A DNA stretch of 64,000 bases from Chryseobacterium sp. T16E-39 (GCF_002216065.1 NZ_CP022282.1:1116001-1180000), one strand, 5' to 3'. Counted from the stretch's first letter, positions 16,670 through 25,784 are shown. Notes: generated by a model from the letters alone, not told the origin. A program made the numbers and translations.

Positions 16670-18028
16670 TTAAACTTCTCCTAATTTATCCGCTAAATCA
16701 CTAATTACATTCGGTCCCTGATAAACCAACTCAACAAGTTCAACACTCTTATTATTCATTTTTAAAATTTTAAAATGATAATTTTCAAGGTCAAACTCCT
16801 GGTTCTCTACAGGAATATCCTCTAAGGCATGAAGAATAAAACCTGCCAACGTATTGTATTCGCTTTCTTCCGAAGGAGCAAGTCTTTTTGGTAAAAATTC
16901 ATTGATTTCCTCTAAAGGTTGAGTAGCTTGTACCCAATAGATATTATCTCCGATTTTATCTACTATTTTGTCTTCATCATCTTCCTCATCCTGGATCTCT
17001 CCTACCAATTCTTCAAGGATATCTTCTAATGTAATAATACCTTCAGTACCGCCAAACTCATCAATAACAATTGCCAAATGCTGTTTCTTTTGCTGGAAAA
17101 TCTTCAAAAGATCCGATATTTTTTTACTTCCGACAACGAAAAATGCATCACGCATTAAGGTTTTCAGATCATCATGATTTAATTCTCCTTTTCGTTTAAC
17201 AAATTCTCTGATGATTTCTTTTGTATAAAGGATGCCTATAACATTATCAATAGAATTGATATATACTGGAATTCTGGAGTAACCACTATCCATTATCTTG
17301 TTGATAATATCACTTATATCTTCTTCAAAATCTATTGATGTAATATTTTGTCTGGGAACCATGATTTGTTTTGCAGAATGATCTGTAAAATCAAATGCAT
17401 TTTTAATAATCTCATAGTTCTCTTCTTCGATCTCACCACTATCAGCACTCTGCTTTACCAACAGCTGAAGCTCTTCCGTCGAGTGGATTTCCTGCTCTGA
17501 AGCAGGGTGAATTTTCATCAGTCTTAAAACTCCATTAGACATAGAATTCATTAACCAGATAAAAGGTTTAAAAATGGTATAGAAAATTCTCAAAGGAACT
17601 GCAGTCGCCATCGTAGTTGCCTCAGATTTCCGAATCGCAATTGATTTCGGAATAAGCTCTCCAAATACAATATGCATAATCGTAATGAGTACAAAACTGA
17701 TTATTAAAGATATTGAAGTCACTGAGGCAGCGCTTAATTCAAAATTAATCGAAATAAAAGCATTTTCAATAATATGATGCAGCGCGCTTTCTCCTACCCA
17801 ACCAAGGGCAAGGGAAGCTAATGTAATTCCTAATTGTGTTGCAGATAAATACTCATCAAGATGTTTTATGATGTGCTCTGCTTGTTTAGCCATAGAATCA
17901 CCTTCTGCGGCTTTTATTTGAATTTGCGAGTAACGAACTTTAACAATTGAAAATTCAGCGGCTACAAAAAAGCCATTAAGTAATACAAGAAACAAGGCTA
18001 ACAAAAGCCTGACTATGTCCGAGTCCAT
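16670..18028 (-). CDS. CNNM/HlyC-CorC family membrane protein with CBS pair
   Basis: 452 residues. The N-terminal CNNM (DUF21) domain has about four membrane segments (LLLALFLVLLNGFFVAAEFSIVK; ATQLGITLASLALGWVGE; LIISFVLITIMHIVFGELIPKS). A CBS pair spans roughly 205-335 (IMVPRQNITSIDFEEDI; FGGTEGIITLEDILEELVGEI) and the last 85 residues are the CorC_HlyC domain. Relatives handle Mg2+ or Co2+ export, and one flavobacterial paralogue is the gliding protein GldE. Sequence alone does not decide which role applies here. A TATCTTTG box lies about 30 nt upstream. Confidence 0.87.
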   Translation of the reverse strand: MDSDIVRLLLALFLVLLNGFFVAAEFSIVKVRYSQIQIKAAEGDSMAKQAEHIIKHLDEYLSATQLGITLASLALGWVGESALHHIIENAFISINFELSAASVTSISLIISFVLITIMHIVFGELIPKSIAIRKSEATTMATAVPLRIFYTIFKPFIWLMNSMSNGVLRLMKIHPASEQEIHSTEELQLLVKQSADSGEIEEENYEIIKNAFDFTDHSAKQIMVPRQNITSIDFEEDISDIINKIMDSGYSRIPVYINSIDNVIGILYTKEIIREFVKRKGELNHDDLKTLMRDAFFVVGSKKISDLLKIFQQKKQHLAIVIDEFGGTEGIITLEDILEELVGEIQDEEDDEDKIVDKIGDNIYWVQATQPLEEINEFLPKRLAPSEESEYNTLAGFILHALEDIPVENQEFDLENYHFKILKMNNKSVELVELVYQGPNVISDLADKLGEV

Positions 18029-18056
18029 TTAGAAATTTATATAAAATTTATTTTTA

Positions 18057-18064
18057 CAAAGATA
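18057..18064 (-). promoter_or_regulatory. Promoter -7 box for CNNM/CBS-clpS unit
   Basis: TATCTTTG on the minus strand, predicted leader about 25 nt. It sits just beyond the atpG terminator. Confidence 0.6.
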
Positions 18065-18085
18065 TATAAAATAAAAATAATAAAA

Positions 18086-18110
18086 AAAGCATCGATATAC
18101 TCGATGCTTT
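18086..18110 (-). terminator. Terminator of the atp operon
   Basis: AAAGCATCGA/TCGATGCTTT 10-bp perfect stem, 5-base loop, A/T flanks, 23 nt past atpG. Confidence 0.88.
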
Positions 18111-18132
18111 ACTATTTTATTGAATATTTTTC

Positions 18133-18996
18133 TTACGAATTTTTCAAAGCTTCTGCTCCTGAAACAATTTCAAGGATTTCGTTCGTAATAGCAGCTTGTC
18201 TAGCCTTGTTGTAGAAAATTACTAAATCATTCTTCAGGGCCTGAGCATTATCGGTTGCTTTGTGCATTGCCGTCATTCTCGCTCCGTGTTCAGACGCTAC
18301 TGAATCCAAAACAGCTTTAAAAACCTGAGTTTTAATAGATTTTGGAATAAGATTATCCAAAATTTCATTCTTGTTAGGTTCAAAAATATAATCTGTTTCT
18401 ACTTGAGGTTCTGTAGTTTCAGGCATCAAGATGGGAAGAAGCTGCTCTTTAGTTACTTCTTGAGTAGCTGCATTGATGAATTTATTATAAATCAGATAAA
18501 TCTCATCAAATTTTCCTTCTTTGAAGCTATCCATTACTCCTTCTGTAAGGTTAGAAACAGCATCAAAGTTTAGATTATCAAAAACGGCACTTTCATTAGC
18601 ATATACAGTACGGCTTCTTCTTACAGCATCATATGCTTTTTTACCAATTGTAAGAATTTCAATCTCATATTGAGAATTATTCTGAAACTGATTGTTAAGC
18701 TCTTTTACAATAGATGAGTTAAAAGCACCAGCTAAACCTCTGTTTGAAGTAACAGCGATAAAAAGAACTCTCTTAACCTCTCTTTTTTGAGCATAAATAG
18801 AAACCTGATCAGGATCCGAACTAGAATTTACATTCTGAATGATTTCTTGTAGTTTTTCAGAATAAGGTCTTAACATCACGATTGCATCCTGTGCTTTTTT
18901 TAGTTTCGCTGCAGAAACCATTTTCATAGCACGTGTAATTTGCATCGTAGATGAAATTGAACTGATTCTTCCTCGTATTTCTTTTAAGTTTGCCAT
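18133..18996 (-). CDS. atpG: ATP synthase F1 gamma subunit
   Basis: Central rotor shaft of F1. 287 residues with the family N-terminus MANLKEIRGRISSISSTMQITRAMKMVSAAKL, middle segment VTSNRGLAGAFNSSIVK near 92, and C-terminal helix SEHGARMTAMHKATDNAQ near 240, followed by YNKARQAAITNEILEIVSGAEAL. It is the last gene of this atp operon, separated from atpA by an 86-nt spacer with a long imperfect inverted repeat. The beta and epsilon genes do not follow, as is usual in Bacteroidota. Confidence 0.97.
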   Translation of the reverse strand: MANLKEIRGRISSISSTMQITRAMKMVSAAKLKKAQDAIVMLRPYSEKLQEIIQNVNSSSDPDQVSIYAQKREVKRVLFIAVTSNRGLAGAFNSSIVKELNNQFQNNSQYEIEILTIGKKAYDAVRRSRTVYANESAVFDNLNFDAVSNLTEGVMDSFKEGKFDEIYLIYNKFINAATQEVTKEQLLPILMPETTEPQVETDYIFEPNKNEILDNLIPKSIKTQVFKAVLDSVASEHGARMTAMHKATDNAQALKNDLVIFYNKARQAAITNEILEIVSGAEALKNS

Positions 18997-19000
18997 ATTG

Positions 19001-19080
19001 GGTTAGTTGTTGGTTGTCGGTTGTTGGTTGCTAGTTTGAGAAATTTCTGTCAACTATCAACCAAAAACCATCAACTAATT
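19001..19080. repeat. Imperfect inverted repeat between atpA and atpG
   Basis: A 30-base arm at 19001-19030 built of GGTTG-like words and a complementary 30-base arm at 19051-19080 (23 of 30 positions match) around a 20-base loop. The mRNA could form a long hairpin just before atpG. Its wording resembles spacers elsewhere in the window. Confidence 0.7.
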
Positions 19081-19082
19081 TT

Positions 19083-20660
19083 TTAATTATATTTAGAAGC
19101 TAAATCGTTAGCAGCTTGCTTAAGAACGTCTGTAATTTCGTTATCGATTTTTCCAGATTTAATTGCAGCCATAGTTTCAGGATGCTTAGATCTTAGGAAA
19201 GCAATGTATTCCGTTTGGAATTCTTTTACTTTTCTGATTGGAACATTTCTTAATAAGTTTTCAGTACCTGCATAGATCATTGCCACCTGGCTGTCTACTG
19301 GAAGTGGAGAGTTAACCGGTTGCTTAAGAAGTTCTACGTTTCTTTCTCCTTTAGAGATTACTGCTAAAGTAGATGCATCAAGGTCAGAACCGAATTTAGC
19401 AAACGCTTCCAATTCTTTATATTGAGCCTGGTCAAGTTTTAACGTACCAGAAACTTTCTTCATAGATTTGATCTGAGCATTACCTCCTACTCTCGATACG
19501 GAGATACCTACGTTAATTGCAGGACGAACTCCAGAGTTAAATAGATCAGACTCCAAGAAGATCTGTCCATCTGTAATTGAAATTACGTTAGTAGGAATAT
19601 ATGCAGAAACGTCACCAGCCTGAGTTTCAATAATTGGAAGTGCAGTTAATGAACCACCACCTTTTACAAGAGGTCTAAGAGACTCAGGTAAGTCATTCAT
19701 TTGGCTAGCAATCGTATCGTCAGCAATTACTTTTGCTGCTCTTTCCAATAATCTTGAGTGAAGATAGAAAACGTCTCCAGGATAAGCCTCACGACCTGGT
19801 GGTCTTCTCAATAGAAGAGAAAGCTCACGGTAAGCAACAGCTTGTTTAGATAAATCATCATAAATGATAAGCGCTGGTCTACCAGTGTCTCTGAAGAACT
19901 CTCCAATAGAAGCACCAGCCATAGCAGAATATACCTGCATTGGAACCGGATCTGATGCATTAGCAGCAACAATTACAGTATAAGCCAAAGCTCCTTTATC
20001 AGAAAGAGTTTTAACGATTTGAGCTACTGTAGAAGCTTTTTGCCCGATTGCAACATATATACAATATACAGGTTTCCCTGCATCAAAAAATTCTTTTTGG
20101 TTGATGATTGTATCAATAGCAACAGTCGTTTTACCTGTTTGTCTGTCACCAATGATAAGCTCTCTTTGTCCTCTTCCTACAGGGATCATAGAGTCGATTG
20201 CAACGATACCTGTCTGTAAAGGTTCAGTTACCGGTTGTCTAAAGATAACTCCAGGAGCTTTTCTTTCCAATGGCATTTCGTATAAATCCCCAGTAATAGG
20301 ACCTTTACCATCGATAGGGTTACCAAGAGTATCTACAACTCTTCCTAACATTCCTTCTCCTACTTTAATAGAAGAAATTCTATTTGTTCTTCTTACTGTA
20401 TCTCCTTCTCTAACTAATTTACTTTCTCCCAAAAGAGCAACACCAACGTTGTCTTCTTCAAGGTTAAGTACAATACCTTCTACATCACTAGAAAATTTAA
20501 CCAACTCTCCGTATTGTACGTTTTCTAACCCGTATACACGAGCAATACCATCACCGATGGTTAAAACTGTACCTACTTCCTCAACGTTTGATTGAGTGTC
20601 GAAGTTGGCCAATTGCTGTTTTAAGATCGCAGATACTTCTGCCGGATTTATTTCTGCCAT
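19083..20660 (-). CDS. atpA: ATP synthase F1 alpha subunit
   Basis: 525 residues. Non-catalytic nucleotide-binding subunit of F1. Walker A is GDRQTGKT near residue 171, with the alpha-specific [15 protein letters not shown] downstream, [30 protein letters not shown] as Walker B and beyond, and the [18 protein letters not shown] signature near 382. Length is normal. It lies 18 nt after atpH, consistent with one transcript. Confidence 0.98.
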   Translation of the reverse strand: MAEINPAEVSAILKQQLANFDTQSNVEEVGTVLTIGDGIARVYGLENVQYGELVKFSSDVEGIVLNLEEDNVGVALLGESKLVREGDTVRRTNRISSIKVGEGMLGRVVDTLGNPIDGKGPITGDLYEMPLERKAPGVIFRQPVTEPLQTGIVAIDSMIPVGRGQRELIIGDRQTGKTTVAIDTIINQKEFFDAGKPVYCIYVAIGQKASTVAQIVKTLSDKGALAYTVIVAANASDPVPMQVYSAMAGASIGEFFRDTGRPALIIYDDLSKQAVAYRELSLLLRRPPGREAYPGDVFYLHSRLLERAAKVIADDTIASQMNDLPESLRPLVKGGGSLTALPIIETQAGDVSAYIPTNVISITDGQIFLESDLFNSGVRPAINVGISVSRVGGNAQIKSMKKVSGTLKLDQAQYKELEAFAKFGSDLDASTLAVISKGERNVELLKQPVNSPLPVDSQVAMIYAGTENLLRNVPIRKVKEFQTEYIAFLRSKHPETMAAIKSGKIDNEITDVLKQAANDLASKYN

Positions 20661-20678
20661 TGTATGGTTGTTTTTGTC

Positions 20679-21218
20679 TTAATTTAATTGAAAATCTTTT
20701 TTAACCTGATTTAGTTTACTTTTCACAGATGCATCGACCTGCTGGTCTCCCACTCTTAAAATGTAACCTCCTAAAATTTTAGGATCTACATTTACTTTCA
20801 AATCGAAATTTGAAGTATTCTTTACCAAGTTAGTAGATTTCAAAATTTGATCTATGTTTTCTTTTGAAAGTTCAGTTGCAGTAGTAAGAGTGATTCTTTG
20901 TACTCCATTGATATCTTCCACTTTATTGATAAATTCCTGAGCTATATTCTTCAATTGGCTTTCACGTCCCTGCTTAATAACCAATGTTATTAAATTTTGA
21001 GAAGAAAGTGATAAACCTTTAAAAATCTCTTTTGCTACTTCTGTTTTCTTTTTAGCATCAATGTAAGGAGTAAGGAAGAATTTGTTCAAATCCGCAGATT
21101 CAGACATCAACTTCACTACATCTTTCATTTCAGAAAACACAGTAGCTGTTTGCCCGGATTCATTTGTAAAATCCAGTAAACCTTGTGCATATCTTTTAGC
21201 TACTTTAGATGTAAGCAT
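20679..21218 (-). CDS. atpH: ATP synthase F1 delta subunit (OSCP)
   Basis: 179 residues, the peripheral-stalk connector to F1. It has the all-helical N-terminal domain (KVAKRYAQGLLDFTNE) and the C-terminal signature (VNVDPKILGGYILRVGDQQVDASVKSKL near 143-170). It begins 2 nt after the atpF stop, in the conserved order F-H-A. Confidence 0.95.
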   Translation of the reverse strand: MLTSKVAKRYAQGLLDFTNESGQTATVFSEMKDVVKLMSESADLNKFFLTPYIDAKKKTEVAKEIFKGLSLSSQNLITLVIKQGRESQLKNIAQEFINKVEDINGVQRITLTTATELSKENIDQILKSTNLVKNTSNFDLKVNVDPKILGGYILRVGDQQVDASVKSKLNQVKKDFQLN

Positions 21219-21220
21219 TC

Positions 21221-21715
21221 TTAGTTAAGATTAGATTTATTTAAATAATTTTGAACCAACTCGTTCTGAGCTTCGTTGTTCTCTAATTTCTGCTTTAAAA
21301 TAGATTCAGCGATGTTTACAGATAAAGCACCAATTTGAGTTTTGATGTCTGCCATAGCAGCATTTTTCTCAGTTTCGATAGTTTGTTTAGCTGCTTCGAT
21401 TAATTTATCTCCTTCAGATTTAGCAACATCTTTAGCCTCTCCTACAATTCTATCTTTAATTTCTCTTGCTTCTTTCAGGATAGCATCTCTTTCAATTTTA
21501 GCTTCACGAATAATTCTTTCGTTGTCAGCTTTAAGATCTTCCATTTCTTTTTTAGCCAATTTAGCTTGATTTAATGCATCAACAATAGAAGTTTCTCTGT
21601 CATTTACTGCATTAACAATTGGTTTCCAAGCGAATTTTGCTAAAAGAAACAACAGGATAACAAAAGTAAGCGTCATCCAAAACAAAAGTCCAATTCCAGG
21701 TTCAATAATTCCCAT
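21221..21715 (-). CDS. atpF: ATP synthase F0 subunit b
   Basis: 164 residues. One N-terminal membrane helix (about 5-26, GIGLLFWMTLTFVILLFLLAKFAWKPIV) anchors a long charged coiled coil (about 35-140) that forms the peripheral stalk. The KFAWKPI junction is typical of b subunits. It follows atpE after a 104-nt gap that holds a stable hairpin. Confidence 0.95.
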   Translation of the reverse strand: MGIIEPGIGLLFWMTLTFVILLFLLAKFAWKPIVNAVNDRETSIVDALNQAKLAKKEMEDLKADNERIIREAKIERDAILKEAREIKDRIVGEAKDVAKSEGDKLIEAAKQTIETEKNAAMADIKTQIGALSVNIAESILKQKLENNEAQNELVQNYLNKSNLN

Positions 21716-21765
21716 ATCTGTAAATTCTTTTTTTAATGTGATAATTTTATGGATATCTTTTTAAA

Positions 21766-21802
21766 ATTCTTAGCAGCAGCCAACCGCTTCACTGCTAAGA
21801 AT
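21766..21802 (-). other. Hairpin in the atpE-atpF spacer
   Basis: Perfect 11-bp inverted repeat (ATTCTTAGCAG and CTGCTAAGAAT) with a 15-base loop, about 18 nt past the atpE stop. The minus strand then reads TTTTAAAAAG, too weak for a full terminator, so partial termination or 3' protection of the upstream message is likelier. Confidence 0.7.
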
Positions 21803-21819
21803 ATTTTCTTTGAGGATAA

Positions 21820-22038
21820 TTACTTGATGAAAGCACCAAAGATGATCGCGATAAGACCAGCACCTTCAATAAGACCAGCAGCAATAAGCATTGCTCCTTG
21901 AATCTTACCAGCTTGTTCTGGCTGTCTAGCGATAGCATCCATTGCATGACCACCGATTTTACCGATACCAAGACCTACTCCTAGTACTGCTAAACCGATT
22001 CCTACGTAAATTAATCCTGCTCCAGTTGATAAATCCAT
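21820..22038 (-). CDS. atpE: ATP synthase F0 subunit c
   Basis: 72 residues, hairpin of two membrane helices joined by the polar loop ARQPEQ. The ion-binding Glu is residue 58 in GLIEGAGLIAIIFG. The position after it is Gly rather than Ser or Thr, and the Gln typical of sodium-type rings is absent from helix 1, so a proton-driven ring is expected. Between atpB and atpF in the usual order, with an AT-rich 49-nt spacer on its 5' side. Confidence 0.97.
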   Translation of the reverse strand: MDLSTGAGLIYVGIGLAVLGVGLGIGKIGGHAMDAIARQPEQAGKIQGAMLIAAGLIEGAGLIAIIFGAFIK

Positions 22039-22087
22039 AATAAATAAATTATATTAGTTAAAAATTATTTTAAAATTAAAAGCTCTT

Positions 22088-23215
22088 TTAGTGAGCGTGT
22101 TCTTCATGTCCGTGCTCATGCTCATGTTCCGCAACAGCGATACCAATAAACAATGCTGATAATACAGTAAAGATATAAGCTTGTAACGCAGCTACTAATA
22201 GTTCCAATACAGAAACAAATAATGCTAATGGTACAGATGCAAATCCTAAAAACGGAGATTTGAAGATAAAGATCAAAGATATAATTGCTAAGATCATAAT
22301 GTGACCCGCTGTAATGTTAGCAAAAAGACGCATCATTAAAGCGAAAGGCTTTGTAAAGATCCCGATGATCTCAATTGGAACCATAATCGGATACAACAAC
22401 AGAGGCACTGGTGGCATAAATATATGCTTCCAATAATCTTTATTAGCACTGAATAAAGTAATCAATAAAGTGATAACAGCTAAAACTGCAGTAATTGCAA
22501 TGTTACCCGTAAGGTTTGATCCTCCAGGAAAGAAAGGAACTAATCCAAAAAGGTTATTAAACCAGATAAAGAAAAATGCAGTTAATAAATAAGGCATATA
22601 TCTTTTATATTTTACTGATCCAATATTTGGGATTGCCACTTCATCTCTGATAAAAACGATTACCGGCTCCATTAATTTCCCAAAACCTTTTGGAAGTTGA
22701 GATTTTTTATAATTTCTTGCCATGCTAATAAATACAATCAACATAAAAATCACTGACAAGAACATTGATGCTGCATTCTTAGTAATAGATAGATCGAAAT
22801 AAACATCACTTGATTTTTGTTTCCCACCAATCAAAGCGAATAATGTTGCTTTTTCAATTCCTTTAGTAGAAACAACTTGTCCTTCTTCTAAAGTATATCC
22901 ATCATGTTCATGACCATGAGCAATATTGCTAGAAAGGAAAGTATGCCATCCTTCATTATCTTTAATAATTACCGGTAATGGAACTGAAACATGATGCTCT
23001 TCCCCATTATCATCTTTGGTAGTCCATAAATGCCATTCGTTAGAATCACCAATGTGTTCCATGATCATTTTGGTAGCATTAAAGCCCTTCTCTGCTTCTG
23101 TATGCTCTACTTTTTCAGCTGCCTTCTCACCTTCAGATTCGTGCTGTGCATTAGCTAAACCACTAATAAACACAAATAAAAATGCGAAAAATAATGAAGA
23201 AATTTTTCTGTTCAT
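22088..23215 (-). CDS. atpB: ATP synthase F0 subunit a, with N-terminal extension
   Basis: 375 residues, longer than the about 270 of E. coli. The first 23 residues look like a signal peptide (SLFFAFLFVFISGLANAQ), followed by a His/Glu-rich periplasmic extension to about 135; this long form is common in Bacteroidota. The conserved stator Arg is in MMRLFANITAGHIM near 292, with further membrane helices VLELLVAALQAYIFTVL. The tail EHEHEHGHEEHAH is His-rich and could bind metal. It has its own promoter (23236-23266). Confidence 0.95.
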   Translation of the reverse strand: MNRKISSLFFAFLFVFISGLANAQHESEGEKAAEKVEHTEAEKGFNATKMIMEHIGDSNEWHLWTTKDDNGEEHHVSVPLPVIIKDNEGWHTFLSSNIAHGHEHDGYTLEEGQVVSTKGIEKATLFALIGGKQKSSDVYFDLSITKNAASMFLSVIFMLIVFISMARNYKKSQLPKGFGKLMEPVIVFIRDEVAIPNIGSVKYKRYMPYLLTAFFFIWFNNLFGLVPFFPGGSNLTGNIAITAVLAVITLLITLFSANKDYWKHIFMPPVPLLLYPIMVPIEIIGIFTKPFALMMRLFANITAGHIMILAIISLIFIFKSPFLGFASVPLALFVSVLELLVAALQAYIFTVLSALFIGIAVAEHEHEHGHEEHAH

Positions 23216-23235
23216 ATCTCTTTTTTAATCGTGTG

Positions 23236-23266
23236 CAAATATATCGATTTTATTAAACTTTACCAA
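23236..23266 (-). promoter_or_regulatory. Promoter of the atpB-E-F-H-A-G operon
   Basis: TATATTTG box at 23243-23236 and TTG at 23266-23264, spacing 20 nt, on the minus strand. Predicted leader to atpB is about 17 nt. Confidence 0.65.
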
Positions 23267-23297
23267 TATTAAAAATTGATTTTTATCATCAAAAAAG

Positions 23298-23567
23298 TCA
23301 AGATTTGTTAATCAGTTTTATTATAGATAAATATATAAGGAATGAAGCGATGATAAAGCAGATGACAATAAACAAAAAATCAGTCTTCGTTTTATCAATG
23401 ATCAGTAACGAAACAATAAGCCATACAACATCTTTAGAAAGATTAACCACAAGAAATTTCATTCCGGCATCTGGCTTTCCATATAAATATCTTTTAAACA
23501 GTATATAGACAATACTATTAAGGACTATTATTAAAAATACAATAATGAGACTATTCCAAATATTCAT
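23298..23567 (-). CDS. Small membrane protein preceding atpB
   Basis: 89 residues with three hydrophobic segments (about 5-24, 43-58 and 64-82). It is AtpI-like in size and position, but I cannot confirm the family; in Bacteroidota a short membrane protein commonly precedes atpB. The expected AtpZ-like companion is not present, since ffh begins divergently just upstream. Its promoter (TTTG, 18 nt, TATTTTTG) lies so close to the ATG that the message would be nearly leaderless. A role in assembly of the c-ring is inference from position only. Confidence 0.72.
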   Translation of the reverse strand: MNIWNSLIIVFLIIVLNSIVYILFKRYLYGKPDAGMKFLVVNLSKDVVWLIVSLLIIDKTKTDFLFIVICFIIASFLIYLSIIKLINKS

Positions 23568-23571
23568 TTTG

Positions 23572-23601
23572 CAAAAATAGAATTATAATTTATTAAGCAA
23601 A
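23572..23601 (-). promoter_or_regulatory. Strong promoter directly abutting the AtpI-like gene
   Basis: TTTG at 23601-23598, 18-nt spacer, TATTTTTG at 23579-23572. Predicted transcript start is 23568, one base before the ATG. Confidence 0.7.
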
Positions 23602-23645
23602 ACAAATCTCCATAGTCTATATAATATATATTATTAAAATTTCCT

Positions 23646-23653
23646 TATTTTTG
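23646..23653 (+). promoter_or_regulatory. Promoter -7 box of ffh
   Basis: TATTTTTG 22 nt before the ffh ATG, giving a leader of about 19 nt. No clear -33 element. Confidence 0.55.
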
Positions 23654-23675
23654 CAAACTATAATTTACAATTAAT

Positions 23676-25037
23676 ATGTTTAATAGTTTACAGGATAAAT
23701 TAGATAAAGCACTTCATAATATTTCCGGACGTGGAAAAATTACAGAAATCAATGTCGCGGAAACCGTAAAAGAAATTCGTAGAGCATTGGTGGATGCCGA
23801 TGTTAATTATAAAGTAGCAAAAGATCTTACTAAAAGAGTTCAGGATAAAGCTTTAGGACAAAACGTTCTTACCTCTCTTACTCCGGGACAACTAATGACC
23901 AAAATCGTTCATGACGAATTGGTAGATCTAATGGGAGGATCCCAGGAAGGAATCAATCTTTCCGGAAAACCGACAGTAATTCTAATTGCAGGTCTTCAGG
24001 GTTCTGGTAAAACTACATTCTCCGGAAAACTGGCCAATTTTTTAAATACTAAGAAAAATAAAAAACCTCTATTGGTTGCTTGTGATGTTTACCGTCCTGC
24101 AGCGATAGACCAGCTTAAAGTTTTGGGTAGCCAGATTGGAGTTCCTGTTTACACGGAAGAAGGTGCTACAAACCCATCCACAATTGCCGAAAATGCAATC
24201 AAATTTGCAAAATCAAATGGTCATGACGTCGTAATCGTGGATACAGCGGGACGTCTAGCGATTGACGAGCAGATGATGAACGAAATCAAATCAGTTCATT
24301 ACTTTATCAAACCTCAGGAGACTTTATTTGTTGTAGACTCCATGACAGGTCAGGATGCTGTAAATACGGCAAAAGCATTTAATGAGGCTTTGAATTTTGA
24401 TGGTGTCGTTCTAACTAAATTAGATGGTGATACAAGAGGGGGTGCTGCTTTAACAATCCGTTCTGTGGTTGAAAAGCCAATCAAATTTATTTCTACAGGA
24501 GAAAAAATGGAGGCTTTAGATCTTTTCTACCCGGAAAGGATGGCCGACAGAATCTTAGGAATGGGAGACGTTGTTTCCCTGGTAGAAAGAGCTCAGGAAC
24601 AATTTGATGAAGAGGAAGCTAAGAAACTTCATAAGAAAATCGCTAAAAATGAGTTTGGTTTTGATGATTTCTTAAAGCAGATTAACCAAATCAAAAAGAT
24701 GGGTAACATGAAAGACTTAATGGGAATGATTCCAGGGGTTGGAAAAGCCATCAAAGATGTAGAAATCAGTGATGACGCTTTCAAGCATATTGAAGCCATC
24801 ATTTATTCTATGACACCAGACGAGAGAAGAAGACCATCTATAATCAATACTCAGAGAAAACAGAGAATTGCAAGAGGTGCAGGAAGAAAAATTGAAGATG
24901 TAAATCAATTGATGAAACAGTTCGATCAGATGGGTAAAATGATGAAGATGATGCAGGGTCCTCAAGGGAAGCAAATGATGCAGATGATGAGCAAAATGCC
25001 GAATATGCCGGGAATGGGTGGAATGTTTGGAAAATAA
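23676..25037 (+). CDS. ffh: Signal recognition particle protein Ffh
   Basis: 453 residues, the SRP54 GTPase that binds signal sequences and 4.5S RNA and targets membrane proteins. The N domain is about 1-85. The G domain has GLQGSGKTT near 106, VDTAGRLAIDEQMM near 187 and TKLDGDTRGGAAL near 246. The methionine-rich M domain begins near 300 and ends in a Met-rich tail (MMKMMQGPQGKQMMQMMSKM). Length and domain order are normal. It is monocistronic between a divergent operon and a bidirectional terminator. Confidence 0.98.
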   Translation: MFNSLQDKLDKALHNISGRGKITEINVAETVKEIRRALVDADVNYKVAKDLTKRVQDKALGQNVLTSLTPGQLMTKIVHDELVDLMGGSQEGINLSGKPTVILIAGLQGSGKTTFSGKLANFLNTKKNKKPLLVACDVYRPAAIDQLKVLGSQIGVPVYTEEGATNPSTIAENAIKFAKSNGHDVVIVDTAGRLAIDEQMMNEIKSVHYFIKPQETLFVVDSMTGQDAVNTAKAFNEALNFDGVVLTKLDGDTRGGAALTIRSVVEKPIKFISTGEKMEALDLFYPERMADRILGMGDVVSLVERAQEQFDEEEAKKLHKKIAKNEFGFDDFLKQINQIKKMGNMKDLMGMIPGVGKAIKDVEISDDAFKHIEAIIYSMTPDERRRPSIINTQRKQRIARGAGRKIEDVNQLMKQFDQMGKMMKMMQGPQGKQMMQMMSKMPNMPGMGGMFGK

Positions 25038-25053
25038 CCCAATCAAGATAAAT

Positions 25054-25086
25054 AAAAAACTCTCAGAAATTCTGAGAGTTTTTTTT
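25054..25086. terminator. Bidirectional terminator between ffh and the outer-membrane protein gene
   Basis: CTCTCAGAA/TTCTGAGAG stem inside A and T tracts, 17 nt past ffh and 3 nt past the convergent gene. It can act on both strands. Confidence 0.88.
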
Positions 25087-25088
25087 GT

Positions 25089-25745
25089 TTATTTGAATTT
25101 GTATCCCAATCCGATCTGGAAGAAATTCATTTTCAGTTTTTCACCTTGTACAGGATCTTTGATCATATTCGTCAACCCAAAGCTATAACGTGCATCTATA
25201 AATAATCCTTTGTATACATCATAATCAGCACCAAAGAAAAGCCCAAAATCAGTGGATTTCAAATTATCATTGAATGCTCTTTCAAGATATTCTTCGCCCT
25301 GACTGATCGCCTGAGGATTTCCCATCGCCCCACTTACTTCAATTTTTGCTGTGGTATTGGTTTTAAAGCTCACATATGGACCAGCATAAATTCCTAATTC
25401 CGGAGTTGCATAATATCTTGCTGATACAGGAATTACAATTCTGTTAAAATTTAGTTTTTCCGTTACTGTAACACCACCGGGAAATGATACTTTAGCCTTC
25501 CCTCCTAAATTTGCATATTGAACTTCTCCCTGAACAGCAAATTTATTATTGAATTTATGTTCAACCAAAGCTCCTACGTAAAATCCAGATTTTGATTTTA
25601 GGTTTCCTTCTACTCCATCAAATTCAATATTATTTTCGTTAGAATCTAACTTCGATAAAGCATACCCTGCCTTTACCCCAAATTTAGTTTGCGCATTCAT
25701 ACTCGCAAAAAAAGCGACAGCTGATGCTAATAAGATTTTTTTCAT
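25089..25745 (-). CDS. Outer-membrane beta-barrel protein (porin-like, PorT/OmpA-barrel type)
   Basis: 218 residues. Signal peptide MKKILLASAVAFFASMNAQ, then alternating amphipathic strands (FGVKAGYALSKLD, KSGFYVGALVEHKF, AVQGEVQYANLGGK, RYYATPELGIYAGPYVSF) ending in FFQIGLGYKFK, with a C-terminal aromatic-basic ending typical of barrel-assembly substrates. It matches the small Bacteroidota outer-membrane beta-barrel family. No ligand can be inferred. First of three barrel genes in this stretch. Confidence 0.85.
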   Translation of the reverse strand: MKKILLASAVAFFASMNAQTKFGVKAGYALSKLDSNENNIEFDGVEGNLKSKSGFYVGALVEHKFNNKFAVQGEVQYANLGGKAKVSFPGGVTVTEKLNFNRIVIPVSARYYATPELGIYAGPYVSFKTNTTAKIEVSGAMGNPQAISQGEEYLERAFNDNLKSTDFGLFFGADYDVYKGLFIDARYSFGLTNMIKDPVQGEKLKMNFFQIGLGYKFK

Positions 25746-25784
25746 GATTGTTTTATATAAAAAAGTTATTTAATGTAAAAAAAA

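Noticed and set aside
20101..20595. Long plus-strand open frame opposite atpA
   Set aside because: It is an antisense shadow of a highly conserved gene with no domain or start signal.
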